DNA from: an uncultured Ruminococcus sp.
Lineage (GTDB): Bacteria > Bacillota > Clostridia > Oscillospirales > Acutalibacteraceae
DNA length: 7,664 nucleotides
Assembly: GCA_902766585.1 (NCBI GenBank)
Contig: CACXDV010000232.1
Span: 1 to 7,664, forward strand
Reading direction: 5' to 3'
The position numbers were made by a program, and so were the translations under genes. The notes below the pieces were generated by a model that did no database searches, was not told where the DNA came from, and saw nothing but the letters and a program-made list of their open reading frames with translations. Of this stretch, positions 1 to 6,551 are shown one piece after another; positions within the stretch are counted from its first letter, which is position 1; the number at the start of each line of letters is the position of its first letter.

Positions 1-638
1 CCCTTTGCCCTTACACCCTTCAGTGAAGGGTATTTTTCTTTTGTTTCAACGGGTGACAGCGCCGGAAACAGCCTTGTATATTTAATTCCCAGCTCATTCA
101 TCAGCTTTGATCCGCTGTCATCAGCTCCGAGAGAAGGAGAAGCCTTTGAACCGCAGGCTGCGATAATATTTTCCGCTGAAATTTGTTTTTCTGATGTGAC
201 TATGATAAAACCGCCCTTGTTTTTTTCTATTCTGAGTATCCGGCAGTCACATTGTATAGCTGTTCCGGCTTTTGAAAGATAATTTCTGAAACAATCAAGT
301 ACGGTAACTGCCTGATTGCTGTATGGGTAAAGCCTGCCCTCACTGTCCTCCCTCAATAAAAGACCAAGCTCAGAAAAGAAGCGTCTGAGCCTGCTTACGC
401 CAAATTCGCCTATCACTGAGGAAATAATGCTTCTGTCACCGTAATAATGAGCCTCGCTCATATTTTTATTGCTGATATTACATCTGCCGTTACCTGTCGC
501 AAGAAGCTTTCTTCCGATTTTCTGCTGTTTTTCGATCAGAATAACAGAAGCCCCGCCGAAGAGCCTTGAAGCCTCTGCCGCAGCAGCAAGACCGGCAGCT
601 CCCGCGCCGATTATTGCAAGCTTAAATACTTTACTCAT
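1..638 (-). CDS. NAD(P)/FAD-dependent oxidoreductase, HI0933/BaiN family (partial, N-terminal part)
   Basis: This is a flavoprotein of the HI0933 (BaiN/YhiN) family, cut by the left window edge after about 212 residues; full-length members are about 400 residues. The N-terminus carries the Rossmann dinucleotide-binding motif GAGAAG (residues 11-16) and a strand ending in the acidic residue E36 (ILIEK), expected to hold the FAD ribose. It is followed by the family signature GRKLLATGNGRCNISN (residues 42-57). A later segment, AACGSKASPSLG, resembles the family's second glycine-rich region. The start is ATG at 638, preceded by CGGAGG with 6 bases between. Family members are soluble cytosolic flavoenzymes whose substrates are mostly unknown; one homologue, BaiN, was implicated in bile acid 7-dehydroxylation, but that role should not be transferred here. 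It is transcribed divergently from the operon at 802. Family assignment is secure; the substrate is not known. Confidence 0.93.
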   Translation of the reverse strand, partial: MSKVFKLAIIGAGAAGLAAAAEASRLFGGASVILIEKQQKIGRKLLATGNGRCNISNKNMSEAHYYGDRSIISSVIGEFGVSRLRRFFSELGLLLREDSEGRLYPYSNQAVTVLDCFRNYLSKAGTAIQCDCRILRIEKNKGGFIIVTSEKQISAENIIAACGSKASPSLGADDSGSKLMNELGIKYTRLFPALSPVETKEKYPSLKGVRAK

Positions 639-673
639 GTTAAGCCTCCGAATATATATGCTTATATATTTTG

Positions 674-702
674 ATTATAGCATATAAGAGATCTTCTATC
701 AA
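674..702 (-). promoter_or_regulatory. Promoter for the flavoprotein gene
   Basis: Read on the minus strand there is a TTGATA -35 box (697-702) and a perfect TATAAT -10 box (674-679) separated by 17 bases. This is an almost consensus housekeeping sigma-A promoter about 36 bases upstream of the flavoprotein start codon. Confidence 0.8.
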
Positions 703-744
703 CCGAAAGTATTTTTTCTTAATGCTGTATTTTTTGACGATTTA

Positions 745-753
745 TGATATAAT
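745..753 (+). promoter_or_regulatory. Extended -10 promoter of the three-gene operon
   Basis: TGATATAAT is a perfect extended -10 element (TGnTATAAT) 49 bases before the start of the first operon gene at 802. No good -35 box sits 16-18 bases upstream, which fits an extended -10 promoter. A TTGACG at 734-739 lies only 8 bases away and so is too close to be its -35. Transcription would begin near 760. Together with the minus-strand promoter at 674-702 it makes 639-801 a divergent promoter region. Confidence 0.65.
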
Positions 754-801
754 ACATAAAACGGCAGCTATGAACGAAAAAAATGAAACGGGGGAATATA
801 T

Positions 802-1131
802 ATGAATTATGCTGTATGCTATTATCTGCTCCTGCAATGCCTGTTTGAAACCTTGGAGGACAGCCTTAAGGAGCTTCTTGAAAAAATGTCTCCGGAGGCA
901 TCTGATGAAGGCATACCGGAGGACAAGGCAATCTATAAAAAATGGAAGGATGTCATTGATTATAAGACAATGTCTGCTGATGAAATAAGGGCTGCAATAC
1001 GCAGGAAGCTGGAATACACCTGTCCCCGCGCCGAAAAAACGATAGAATTTCTAAAGGACGCAGACCTGTCTTATTATATGGATGAAGCAATTCTGAGAGC
1101 CGAGGCACTTTTTGATAATTCGGAAGAATAA
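802..1131 (+). CDS. Hypothetical protein, small acidic, first gene of the ygiQ operon
   Basis: I do not recognise this 109-residue protein. It begins with a short hydrophobic, aromatic stretch (MNYAVCYYLLLQCLF, residues 1-15), too short and lacking positive charge for a convincing signal peptide or membrane anchor. The rest is charged and probably all helical, rich in Glu, Asp and Lys, with cysteines in YAVCYY, LLQC and YTCP. A central segment, MSADEIRAAIRRKLEYTCPRAEKTIEFL, looks like an amphipathic helix pair. Coding is supported by a purine-rich ribosome binding site (GGGGGA, 790-795) at proper spacing, an upstream extended -10 promoter, normal codon use, and a gap of only 16 bases before the next gene. 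It is the promoter-proximal gene of the operon, so it is made together with the ArsC-like and YgiQ proteins. No function can be assigned. Confidence 0.8.
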   Translation: MNYAVCYYLLLQCLFETLEDSLKELLEKMSPEASDEGIPEDKAIYKKWKDVIDYKTMSADEIRAAIRRKLEYTCPRAEKTIEFLKDADLSYYMDEAILRAEALFDNSEE

Positions 1132-1147
1132 GTAAGGAGGAATAAAA

Positions 1148-1510
1148 ATGCTGTTTATTGAATACCCTAAATGTACGACCTGCAAAAAAGCTAAAAAATG
1201 GCTTGATGAACATGGTATTGTCTATACCGACAGAAATATAAAGGAAGAAAATCCCGCGCTTGACGAACTTAAGAAATTTTTGAATAAAAGCGGACTGCCG
1301 ATAAGAAAGTTTTTCAATACAAGCGGTATGCTTTATCGTGAAATGGGATTAAAGGACAAGCTTGGTTCCATGACAGAGGAAGAAATGCTCAGTCTGCTTT
1401 CCACAGACGGTATGCTTGTAAAAAGACCGCTGATAGTGACCGAAAAAGCTGTTTTAGTCGGTTTTAAGGAAAAGGAATGGGAAGAAACGCTCATTGAACG
1501 GGGAGAATGA
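1148..1510 (+). CDS. ArsC/Spx-like (arsenate reductase family) thioredoxin-fold protein
   Basis: This 120-residue protein belongs to the arsenate reductase C / Spx / YffB family of thioredoxin-fold proteins, at the usual length. The N-terminal strand leads into a CxxC motif (C9-T-T-C12) in EYPKCTTCKKAKKWLDEHG. Further family hallmarks are the DRNIKEENP segment, the LPIRKFFNTSG loop and the C-terminal LLSTDGMLVKRPLIV motif, where the cis-proline region KRP is typical. It sits in an unnamed ArsC-like subgroup common in Clostridia rather than among true arsenate reductases, and no ars resistance genes are nearby. A role in thiol redox chemistry or, as in Spx, in RNA polymerase binding is possible but unproven. 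The start ATG at 1148 has a perfect AAGGAGG (1134-1140) 7 bases upstream. Its stop overlaps the region where the ygiQ gene starts, implying translational coupling. Confidence 0.92.
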   Translation: MLFIEYPKCTTCKKAKKWLDEHGIVYTDRNIKEENPALDELKKFLNKSGLPIRKFFNTSGMLYREMGLKDKLGSMTEEEMLSLLSTDGMLVKRPLIVTEKAVLVGFKEKEWEETLIERGE

Positions 1511-1512
1511 AT

Positions 1513-3465
1513 ATGAAGGATTTTTTGCCCGTATGTATTGATGACATGAAAAAAAGAGGCTGGGATCAGGTCGATTTCACTTTTGTAATAGGTGATGCAT
1601 ATGTTGACCACCCATCCTTCGGACCTGCTATAATCAGCCGTGTGCTTGAAGCAGCCGGTTATCGTGTCGGAATTATATCCCAGCCCGACTGGAAGGATCC
1701 TGAAAGCATTAATGTATTCGGAGAGCCGAGGCTTGGTTTTCTGATATGCGCCGGAAACATGGATTCAATGGTAAATCATTATTCTGTTTCCAAAAAAAGA
1801 AGAGCAAAGGATTTCTTTACTCCGGGCGGAGTAATGGGAAAGCGTCCCGATCATGCGACAGTAGTATACGGTAATCTTATCAGGAGGACATACCGGAAAA
1901 AGCCGGTCGTCATCGGAGGCATTGAAGCAAGTCTGAGACGCATGGCGCATTATGACTACTGGGATGATTGTCTTAAACGCTCCGTCCTCCTTGATTCACA
2001 GGCAGATATTCTGTCATACGGAATGGGAGAAAGGTCAATTGTTGAAATAGCCGATGCTCTTAACAGCGGTATACCTGTAAATGAGATCACCTTCGTAAAG
2101 GGAACAGTATATAAAACTGATTCACTTGATGGCTTATATGACCATATAGTATTGCCGGATTATGATTCGTTATGTGCAGATAAGCTCAATTATGCAAGAA
2201 GCTTTTATACCCAATACTGCAATACAGACGCTTTTTCGGGAAAATGCCTTGTTGAGCCTTATCCCGATAATACTTATGTCGTGCAAAATCCAATGTCCCT
2301 CCCGCTTTCTACTGAGGAAATGGACAGGATATACGCTCTTCCGTTTATGCGGACATATCATCCGTCCTATGAAAAACAGGGCGGAGTGGATGCAATAAAG
2401 GAGGTACGCTTTAGTATAATAAGCAGCAGAGGCTGCTTCGGAGGCTGCAATTTCTGCGCTCTTACATTTCATCAGGGCAGGATAATACAGGCACGCAGCC
2501 ATGAGTCAATTCTTGAAGAGGCAAAACAGATAATAAAGGAGCCTGATTTCAAGGGCTATATCCACGATGTAGGAGGACCTACCGCTAATTTCAGAAAGCC
2601 TGCCTGCAAAAAACAGCTTACCAGAGGCGTATGTACAAACCGGCAGTGTTTGTTTCCGAAGCCCTGTCCGAATCTTGAGGTGGATCATACCGATTATCTT
2701 GAGCTTCTTCGCAAGCTGCGGGCGCTGCCCGGTGTCAAAAAGGTGTTTATCCGTTCAGGCATACGCTTTGATTATGTTATGGCTGATCCCGATGATACGT
2801 TTTTCAGAGAAATGTGTGAGCATCATGTAAGCGGACAGTTAAAGGTCGCGCCGGAGCATATTTCCGATGCCGTACTAAAGGCTCTCGGAAAACCTGAAAA
2901 CAGTGTATATCAGGCATTTTGCAAAAAATATGCAGCTATCAATAAAAAGCTCGGAAAGCCTCAGTACCTTGTTCCTTATCTTATGTCCTCACATCCCGGC
3001 TCCACCATAAAGGAAGCAATAGAGCTTGCCGAATATCTGAGGGATAATCACCTTAGCCCGGAGCAGGTACAGGATTTTTACCCTACGCCGTCAACCATTT
3101 CTACCTGTATGTATTACACCGGTGTTGATCCGAGAACTATGAAGCCTGTATTCGTTGAGCATAATCCTCACGGAAAGGCAATGCAGAGAGCGCTTATACA
3201 GTATAAGAATCCAAAGAATTATGAGCTTGTGCATGAGGCTCTTGTTTCGGAACACAGGACAGATCTTATAGGCTTCGATAAGAAATGTCTTATAAGACCA
3301 AGAAACAAACAGGATACAGCGGCGAAAAAAATGCCCGGAAAAAACGAAAAGAAGCTTACTGAGGGAGAAAAGAAATACGGTATTTCATTTGATAAGTATG
3401 ACAGAATGTTAAAGGAGCAAAACAGCGGAAAGGGAAAAAACAGGAAAAAACACAGCGGTCATTGA
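1513..3465 (+). CDS. ygiQ: YgiQ family radical SAM protein
   Basis: This is a YgiQ (UPF0313) radical SAM protein of about 650 residues, a normal length for the family. Domains in order are the family-specific N-terminal domain (about 3-295, starting DFLPVCIDDMKKRGW), the radical SAM core (about 300-510) with the C-x3-C-x2-C iron-sulfur motif CFGGCNFC (C308, C312, C315), and the DUF3362-type C-terminal region with DFYPTPSTISTCMYYTG. The protein ends in a Lys-rich, low-complexity tail (about 598-650). A second cysteine group, C-x8-C-x4-C-x5-C (C365, C374, C379, C385), lies inside the core. The enzyme should be cytosolic and cleave S-adenosylmethionine reductively; its substrate is unknown. I chose ATG 1513 because GGGGAGA (1500-1506) then sits 6 bases upstream; ATG 1507, two codons earlier, abuts that site and overlaps the previous stop. 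No clear terminator follows. Confidence 0.95.
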   Translation: MKDFLPVCIDDMKKRGWDQVDFTFVIGDAYVDHPSFGPAIISRVLEAAGYRVGIISQPDWKDPESINVFGEPRLGFLICAGNMDSMVNHYSVSKKRRAKDFFTPGGVMGKRPDHATVVYGNLIRRTYRKKPVVIGGIEASLRRMAHYDYWDDCLKRSVLLDSQADILSYGMGERSIVEIADALNSGIPVNEITFVKGTVYKTDSLDGLYDHIVLPDYDSLCADKLNYARSFYTQYCNTDAFSGKCLVEPYPDNTYVVQNPMSLPLSTEEMDRIYALPFMRTYHPSYEKQGGVDAIKEVRFSIISSRGCFGGCNFCALTFHQGRIIQARSHESILEEAKQIIKEPDFKGYIHDVGGPTANFRKPACKKQLTRGVCTNRQCLFPKPCPNLEVDHTDYLELLRKLRALPGVKKVFIRSGIRFDYVMADPDDTFFREMCEHHVSGQLKVAPEHISDAVLKALGKPENSVYQAFCKKYAAINKKLGKPQYLVPYLMSSHPGSTIKEAIELAEYLRDNHLSPEQVQDFYPTPSTISTCMYYTGVDPRTMKPVFVEHNPHGKAMQRALIQYKNPKNYELVHEALVSEHRTDLIGFDKKCLIRPRNKQDTAAKKMPGKNEKKLTEGEKKYGISFDKYDRMLKEQNSGKGKNRKKHSGH

Positions 3466-3530
3466 TTTTTACCAATTTTTATACGAATTATTATCAATTT
3501 GTAAAATCGGATGCGCGGATTGTAAATTCA

Positions 3531-3559
3531 TTGATTTTTTATGTATGATATGGTAATAT
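3531..3559 (+). promoter_or_regulatory. Probable promoter of the nfeD-SPFH operon
   Basis: TTGATT (3531-3536) and TAATAT (3554-3559) are 17 bases apart, with four of six -10 positions matching. An overlapping alternative is TTGTAA (3520-3525) with TATGAT (3544-3549) at 18 bases. The gene order and the 132-base gap after ygiQ call for a promoter here, but which pair is used cannot be told from sequence. Confidence 0.4.
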
Positions 3560-3566
3560 GATGTCA

Positions 3567-3580
3567 GACGAAATTTCGTC
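3567..3580. promoter_or_regulatory. Perfect 14-bp palindrome in the nfeD leader (candidate operator)
   Basis: GACGAAATTTCGTC is a perfect inverted repeat with no spacer, placed just after the likely -10 box and 4 bases before the AGGAG-type ribosome binding site of nfeD. The position, close to the expected +1, is that of a repressor operator. As an RNA hairpin it would be short (5 bp around an AATT loop) with no U-run, so it is not a terminator. It does not match the LexA, CIRCE or CRP consensus sequences. The role is inferred. Confidence 0.45.
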
Positions 3581-3597
3581 AATCGGAGGTGTTAAAT

Positions 3598-4029
3598 ATG
3601 CTGATAGTCTGGATAATAGTCATCATTTTTGCCTGCCTGTTAGAGGTAGCGTCTCAGTTACAGCTTGTTTCCGTATGGGCTGCTGTAGGCGGTATTGCTG
3701 CTCTGATATCTGATGTTTTCGGAGTGGACAGTATGATACAGATCGTGATTTTCTTTGCTGTGACTTTTGCAGCGCTTGCTCTTACAAGACCGTTGGTCAG
3801 AAAGCTGACAAAAAGCGTCCCCGATCTTCCTTCAAACGCCGATATGAACATCGGAAAGACCGGAAAGGTAACAAAGATAGTCAATGAGTCTGAGGGATTG
3901 TTCAGGGTCAGCATAGCAGGAGATGATTGGTCCGCTATTACGACCGATCCGATAATGCCGGAGGTAGGCGCATCGGTCAAAGTCGAAAGGATTGAAGGAG
4001 TGAAGCTTGTAGTTTCACAGGTCTGTTAG
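3598..4029 (+). CDS. NfeD family membrane protein (short, protease-less type)
   Basis: This 143-residue protein is a short NfeD-family member. Three hydrophobic segments (about residues 3-19, 23-41 and 46-64) should cross the membrane, followed by a basic stretch (RPLVRKLTKS) and a C-terminal OB-fold domain (about 84-143). The OB fold carries the NfeD pattern IGKTGKV...GLFRVSIAGDDWSAITTDPIMPEVGASVKVERIEGVKLVV. It lacks the ClpP-like serine protease domain of long NfeD proteins. Short NfeD proteins are known operon partners of SPFH/stomatin proteins (YuaF-FloT in Bacillus, YbbJ-QmcA in E. coli) and are thought to act with them in membrane microdomains; the next gene is exactly such a partner. 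I chose ATG 3598 because GGAGG (3585-3589) lies 8 bases upstream. An in-frame GTG at 3589 overlaps that site and is unlikely to be used. Confidence 0.92.
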   Translation: MLIVWIIVIIFACLLEVASQLQLVSVWAAVGGIAALISDVFGVDSMIQIVIFFAVTFAALALTRPLVRKLTKSVPDLPSNADMNIGKTGKVTKIVNESEGLFRVSIAGDDWSAITTDPIMPEVGASVKVERIEGVKLVVSQVC

Positions 4030-4054
4030 TATTCTCTAATGCGGAATATTGACA

Positions 4055-4076
4055 ATGTGAGAATTGGTTCTCACAT
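4055..4076. repeat. 9-bp inverted repeat between nfeD and the SPFH gene
   Basis: ATGTGAGAA (4055-4063) and TTCTCACAT (4068-4076) are perfect reverse complements separated by TTGG. The repeat fills much of the 74-base gap before the SPFH start and begins right after a perfect TTGACA (4049-4054). It could form an RNA hairpin of 9 bp with a 4-base loop, or serve as a DNA-binding site. No U-run follows, so it is not a standard terminator. Confidence 0.6.
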
Positions 4077-4103
4077 ATGCAGTTGATTTTGGAGGTAATT
4101 ATT

Positions 4104-5138
4104 ATGCCGGGTGGAATTATTGCTCTGATCGTTATCGGAGTTATTGTTTTGATCATAGTCGTTACAAATATTAATGTTGTACCGCAGTCTAATGCTTATG
4201 TTATAGAACGTTTCGGAACCTTTTATAAAATATGGGGAAACGGTATCCATGTTAAGGTCCCCTTTATGGACAGAGTAGCCAGAAAGGTTTCTCTTAAGGA
4301 GCAGGTTGTGGATTTTGAGCCGCAGTCGGTTATCACAAGAGATAATGTTTCGATGAAAATTGATACGGTAGTTTATTTTCAGATAACTGATCCGAGACTT
4401 TACACATATGGTGTTGAAAGTCCTATAATGGCTATTGAAACACTTTGCGCTACGACACTTCGTAATATTATCGGTGAACTTGAGCTTGATAATACCCTTA
4501 CTTCAAGAGATAATATCAACTCCCGTATACGCGAGATACTTGATGAAGCTACAGATCCATGGGGTATTAAAGTAAAGCGTGTTGAACTCAAGAATATCCT
4601 TCCTCCGCGTGAGATACAGGCAGCGATGGAAAAGCAGATGAAGGCAGAGCGTGAGCGCCGCGCAAGGATCCTTGATGCAGAGGGTGAAAAGACCAGTCAG
4701 ATCCTTGTTGCAGAAGGTCATAAGGAGGCAGCGATCCTCCGTGCTGATGCGATCAGAGAGACAAAGATCCGTGAAGCACAGGGTGAAGCCGAGGCTATTC
4801 TTGCCGTACAGAGAGCATATGCAGATTCGCTTAAGATGTTGAATGAGGCTGCTCCCTCAGATAAGGTAATAGCGCTTAAAAGCCTTGAAACCTTTGCAAA
4901 GGTTGCAGACGGCAGAGCTACAAAAATCATTATTCCGTCTGAGATCCAGTCAATGGCAAGTCTTGCAACATCCTTAAAGGAGCTTGTTGTTGAGGGTGAG
5001 ATTGATAAGTCCGCCTCTGAAAACACAGTTGATACGGACAAAACAGCTATTCCGGCGGTTTTCCCAAAGAACGATCCGCAGGAAGCTCTTCGTATGAAAG
5101 CAAGAGAGGTCCTTCGTCAGAATAATCCCGAAACGTAA
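4104..5138 (+). CDS. SPFH domain-containing protein (QmcA-like slipin/paraslipin)
   Basis: This 344-residue protein is a stomatin/prohibitin/flotillin/HflK-C (SPFH, Band 7) protein closest in pattern to QmcA/paraslipins. It has an N-terminal membrane anchor (about residues 4-21) and then the SPFH domain (about 23-190), which starts VVPQSNAYVIERFGTFYKIWGNGIH and includes ELDNTLTSRDNINSRI and ATDPWGIKVKRVELKNILPP. An Ala/Glu/Arg-rich coiled coil follows (about 170-240, with ILDAEGEK, ILVAEGHKEAAILRA and REAQGEAEAIL), then an acidic low-complexity tail. Family members oligomerise on the membrane into large cages or rafts, often together with proteases or NfeD proteins. It follows nfeD in one operon. 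ATG 4104 is preferred because TTGGAGG (4088-4094) lies 9 bases upstream; an in-frame ATG at 4077 precedes that site, overlaps the end of the inverted repeat, and would add 9 unconserved residues. Confidence 0.94.
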   Translation: MPGGIIALIVIGVIVLIIVVTNINVVPQSNAYVIERFGTFYKIWGNGIHVKVPFMDRVARKVSLKEQVVDFEPQSVITRDNVSMKIDTVVYFQITDPRLYTYGVESPIMAIETLCATTLRNIIGELELDNTLTSRDNINSRIREILDEATDPWGIKVKRVELKNILPPREIQAAMEKQMKAERERRARILDAEGEKTSQILVAEGHKEAAILRADAIRETKIREAQGEAEAILAVQRAYADSLKMLNEAAPSDKVIALKSLETFAKVADGRATKIIIPSEIQSMASLATSLKELVVEGEIDKSASENTVDTDKTAIPAVFPKNDPQEALRMKAREVLRQNNPET

Positions 5139-5156
5139 ATAATAAATAAGCAAAAT

Positions 5157-5209
5157 GGCTGCCGCACAAGCGTTTAAACTAACGCAGTGCGGCAGCCTGA
5201 TTTTTATTT
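5157..5209. terminator. Strong Rho-independent terminator between convergent genes
   Basis: GGCTGCCGCAC (5157-5167) pairs perfectly with GTGCGGCAGCC (5187-5197), and the loop holds a further 5-bp stem (GCGTT 5170-5174 with AACGC 5181-5185). On the plus strand it is followed by TGATTTTTATTTAT, ending SPFH operon transcripts 18 bases after the stop. On the minus strand a weaker T-rich run (ATTTTGCTTATTTATT) follows, so it may also end the glycosyltransferase transcript, whose stop is 21 bases away. Confidence 0.92.
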
Positions 5210-5218
5210 ATGCATATA

Positions 5219-6472
5219 TTATTTCTTATACTTTTCGATCAGCTCACACATAAGGAGGTAAATATTTGCAGCGGAATTGCCCTTTGAGAAGGAGCGGATA
5301 GCCTGCTTCATATCTGCAAGCTTCTGAGGATTCCTTATGAGATCGGTAAAGGTAGCCGTACAGGTATTATCCTTTTTCAAACGGATCGCCATATTCTTGC
5401 TTACAAGGAAATCAGCATTCTGTTCCTCCTGACCGGGAATAGCCTTAAAGATAGCCATAGGCAGTTCAGAAGCGATAGATTCGCTTACCGTAAGTCCGCC
5501 CGGCTTGGTCACTATCACATCAGCCATATGCATATATTTTTCTACCTCATCGGTAAAATAAAGCAGCTTAGTAGGCTTCAGCGGTTTCATATTTCGTGAT
5601 GAGGTCTGTTTTGAGACGGGCTTCGGCTTGGCGCCGGATTTGGTTTTCTTCGGCGGCTTAGCATTCTTGAGCATCATTTTGTATTCGATAATGGTGTTGT
5701 TGATAGCAATTTTTCTCAGATAGCGCTCAAAGGTCTCATACAGCTTTTCGTTTTTTCCGGTGATAACAACGATCTGGAATTTTTCAGGTGATTTGACGAT
5801 TTTATGATAGATTTTTATTACATCAGTCACGCCGAAGCTTCCTGCCATAATAAGTACAGTGGGTAAGTTTTCGTCAAGCTCCTCCTCACGGAAAACAGCG
5901 GCTCTGTCAATCTCCTTATAGAAGCTTTGCTTTACGGGGATACCGTAAGGATATACCTTAACTCTGTCTATGCCTCTTGAAACGATATCGTCCACCATTT
6001 CACGGCTCGACACGATATAAGCATCTACTCCGTCTGCTACATAAGACTGATGTACGGCAAAATCAGTTACAATACCGATAAGCGGAATGTCGATAAGCTC
6101 TCTTGTTTTCAAGGAAGAAGCAATTTCCAGCGAAAACGGATGAGTAGAAACAAGAATATCGGGCTTATATTCCTCAATAAGCGGAAGAAGCTTATTTCTG
6201 AGTGATGAGGTAGTAATTTCCACTGTTTTGTTGATAGTTGTGTCTGTCTTATCCGAATTATTATAAATTCCACCGTATATAGTAGGGGTATTTCTTACCA
6301 TATAGATATATCCGCTTGTGACTGCCTTGTTGATAAAAGGACTTACATACTGAATAGTATCAATTATAAGAACATCTGCATCGGGCTGCTGCATCAGGAT
6401 ATATTCTTTTAAAGCATTTGCTGCTGTCATATGTCCGCCGCCCGTGGTTGCTGAAAGTACAAGTACCTTCAT
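5219..6472 (-). CDS. MGDG synthase/MurG-like glycosyltransferase (probable glycolipid synthase)
   Basis: This 417-residue protein is a GT-B fold glycosyltransferase of the MGDG synthase / UgtP / MurG group (GT28). The N-terminal acceptor domain (about 1-180) begins MKVLVLSATTGGGHMTAANAL, the glycine-rich motif of this family, and contains STHPFSLEIASSLK and GIVTDFAVHQSYVADGVDAYIVSS. The C-terminal nucleotide-sugar domain (about 205-415) has VLIMAGSFG and then ADVIVTKPGGLTVSESIASELPMAIFKAIPGQEEQNADFL, including the donor-binding KPGGLT loop. The expected reaction is transfer of a sugar from a nucleotide donor to diacylglycerol or a related lipid at the inner membrane face; the exact sugar and acceptor are inference. 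A Lys/Pro-rich insertion (about 267-294) interrupts the C-terminal domain. ATG 6472 was chosen because AAAGGA (6481-6486) is 8 bases upstream; an in-frame ATG at 6481 overlaps that site. Transcribed alone, convergent with the SPFH operon. Confidence 0.92.
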   Translation of the reverse strand: MKVLVLSATTGGGHMTAANALKEYILMQQPDADVLIIDTIQYVSPFINKAVTSGYIYMVRNTPTIYGGIYNNSDKTDTTINKTVEITTSSLRNKLLPLIEEYKPDILVSTHPFSLEIASSLKTRELIDIPLIGIVTDFAVHQSYVADGVDAYIVSSREMVDDIVSRGIDRVKVYPYGIPVKQSFYKEIDRAAVFREEELDENLPTVLIMAGSFGVTDVIKIYHKIVKSPEKFQIVVITGKNEKLYETFERYLRKIAINNTIIEYKMMLKNAKPPKKTKSGAKPKPVSKQTSSRNMKPLKPTKLLYFTDEVEKYMHMADVIVTKPGGLTVSESIASELPMAIFKAIPGQEEQNADFLVSKNMAIRLKKDNTCTATFTDLIRNPQKLADMKQAIRSFSKGNSAANIYLLMCELIEKYKK

Positions 6473-6522
6473 AAGAATCATCCTTTCAGGGAATATAAGG
6501 CATATAAATTCCTGCCTGATTA

Positions 6523-6551
6523 ATTATACTTCATAGGCTTATTTTTTTCAA
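6523..6551 (-). promoter_or_regulatory. Promoter of the glycosyltransferase gene
   Basis: On the minus strand TTGAAA (6546-6551) and a perfect TATAAT (6523-6528) are separated by 17 bases, a near-consensus sigma-A promoter about 50 bases upstream of the start codon at 6472. Confidence 0.8.

Noticed and set aside
469..687. Plus-strand open frame of 72 codons
   Set aside because: It lies opposite the well-supported flavoprotein gene, has no ribosome binding site, and its protein is a reverse-strand shadow of a conserved sequence.
734..739. TTGACG as -35 box for the operon at 802
   Set aside because: Only 8 bases separate it from the TATAAT at 748-753; with the right spacing the downstream candidates (such as CATAAA) are poor.
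1148..1510. True arsenic resistance gene
   Set aside because: No arsR, arsB or acr3 gene is present, and the sequence fits the general ArsC/Spx-like subgroup common in Clostridia.
3460..3539. Direct repeat CATTGATTTTT at 3460-3470 and 3529-3539
   Set aside because: It is 11 bases, A/T-rich, and the first copy includes the ygiQ stop codon; chance is the simplest explanation, and no target-site or element structure lies between the copies.
4055..4076. CRP-type site or terminator at the nfeD-SPFH repeat
   Set aside because: The TGTGA and TCACA half-sites are 10 bases apart rather than 6, and no U-run follows the hairpin.
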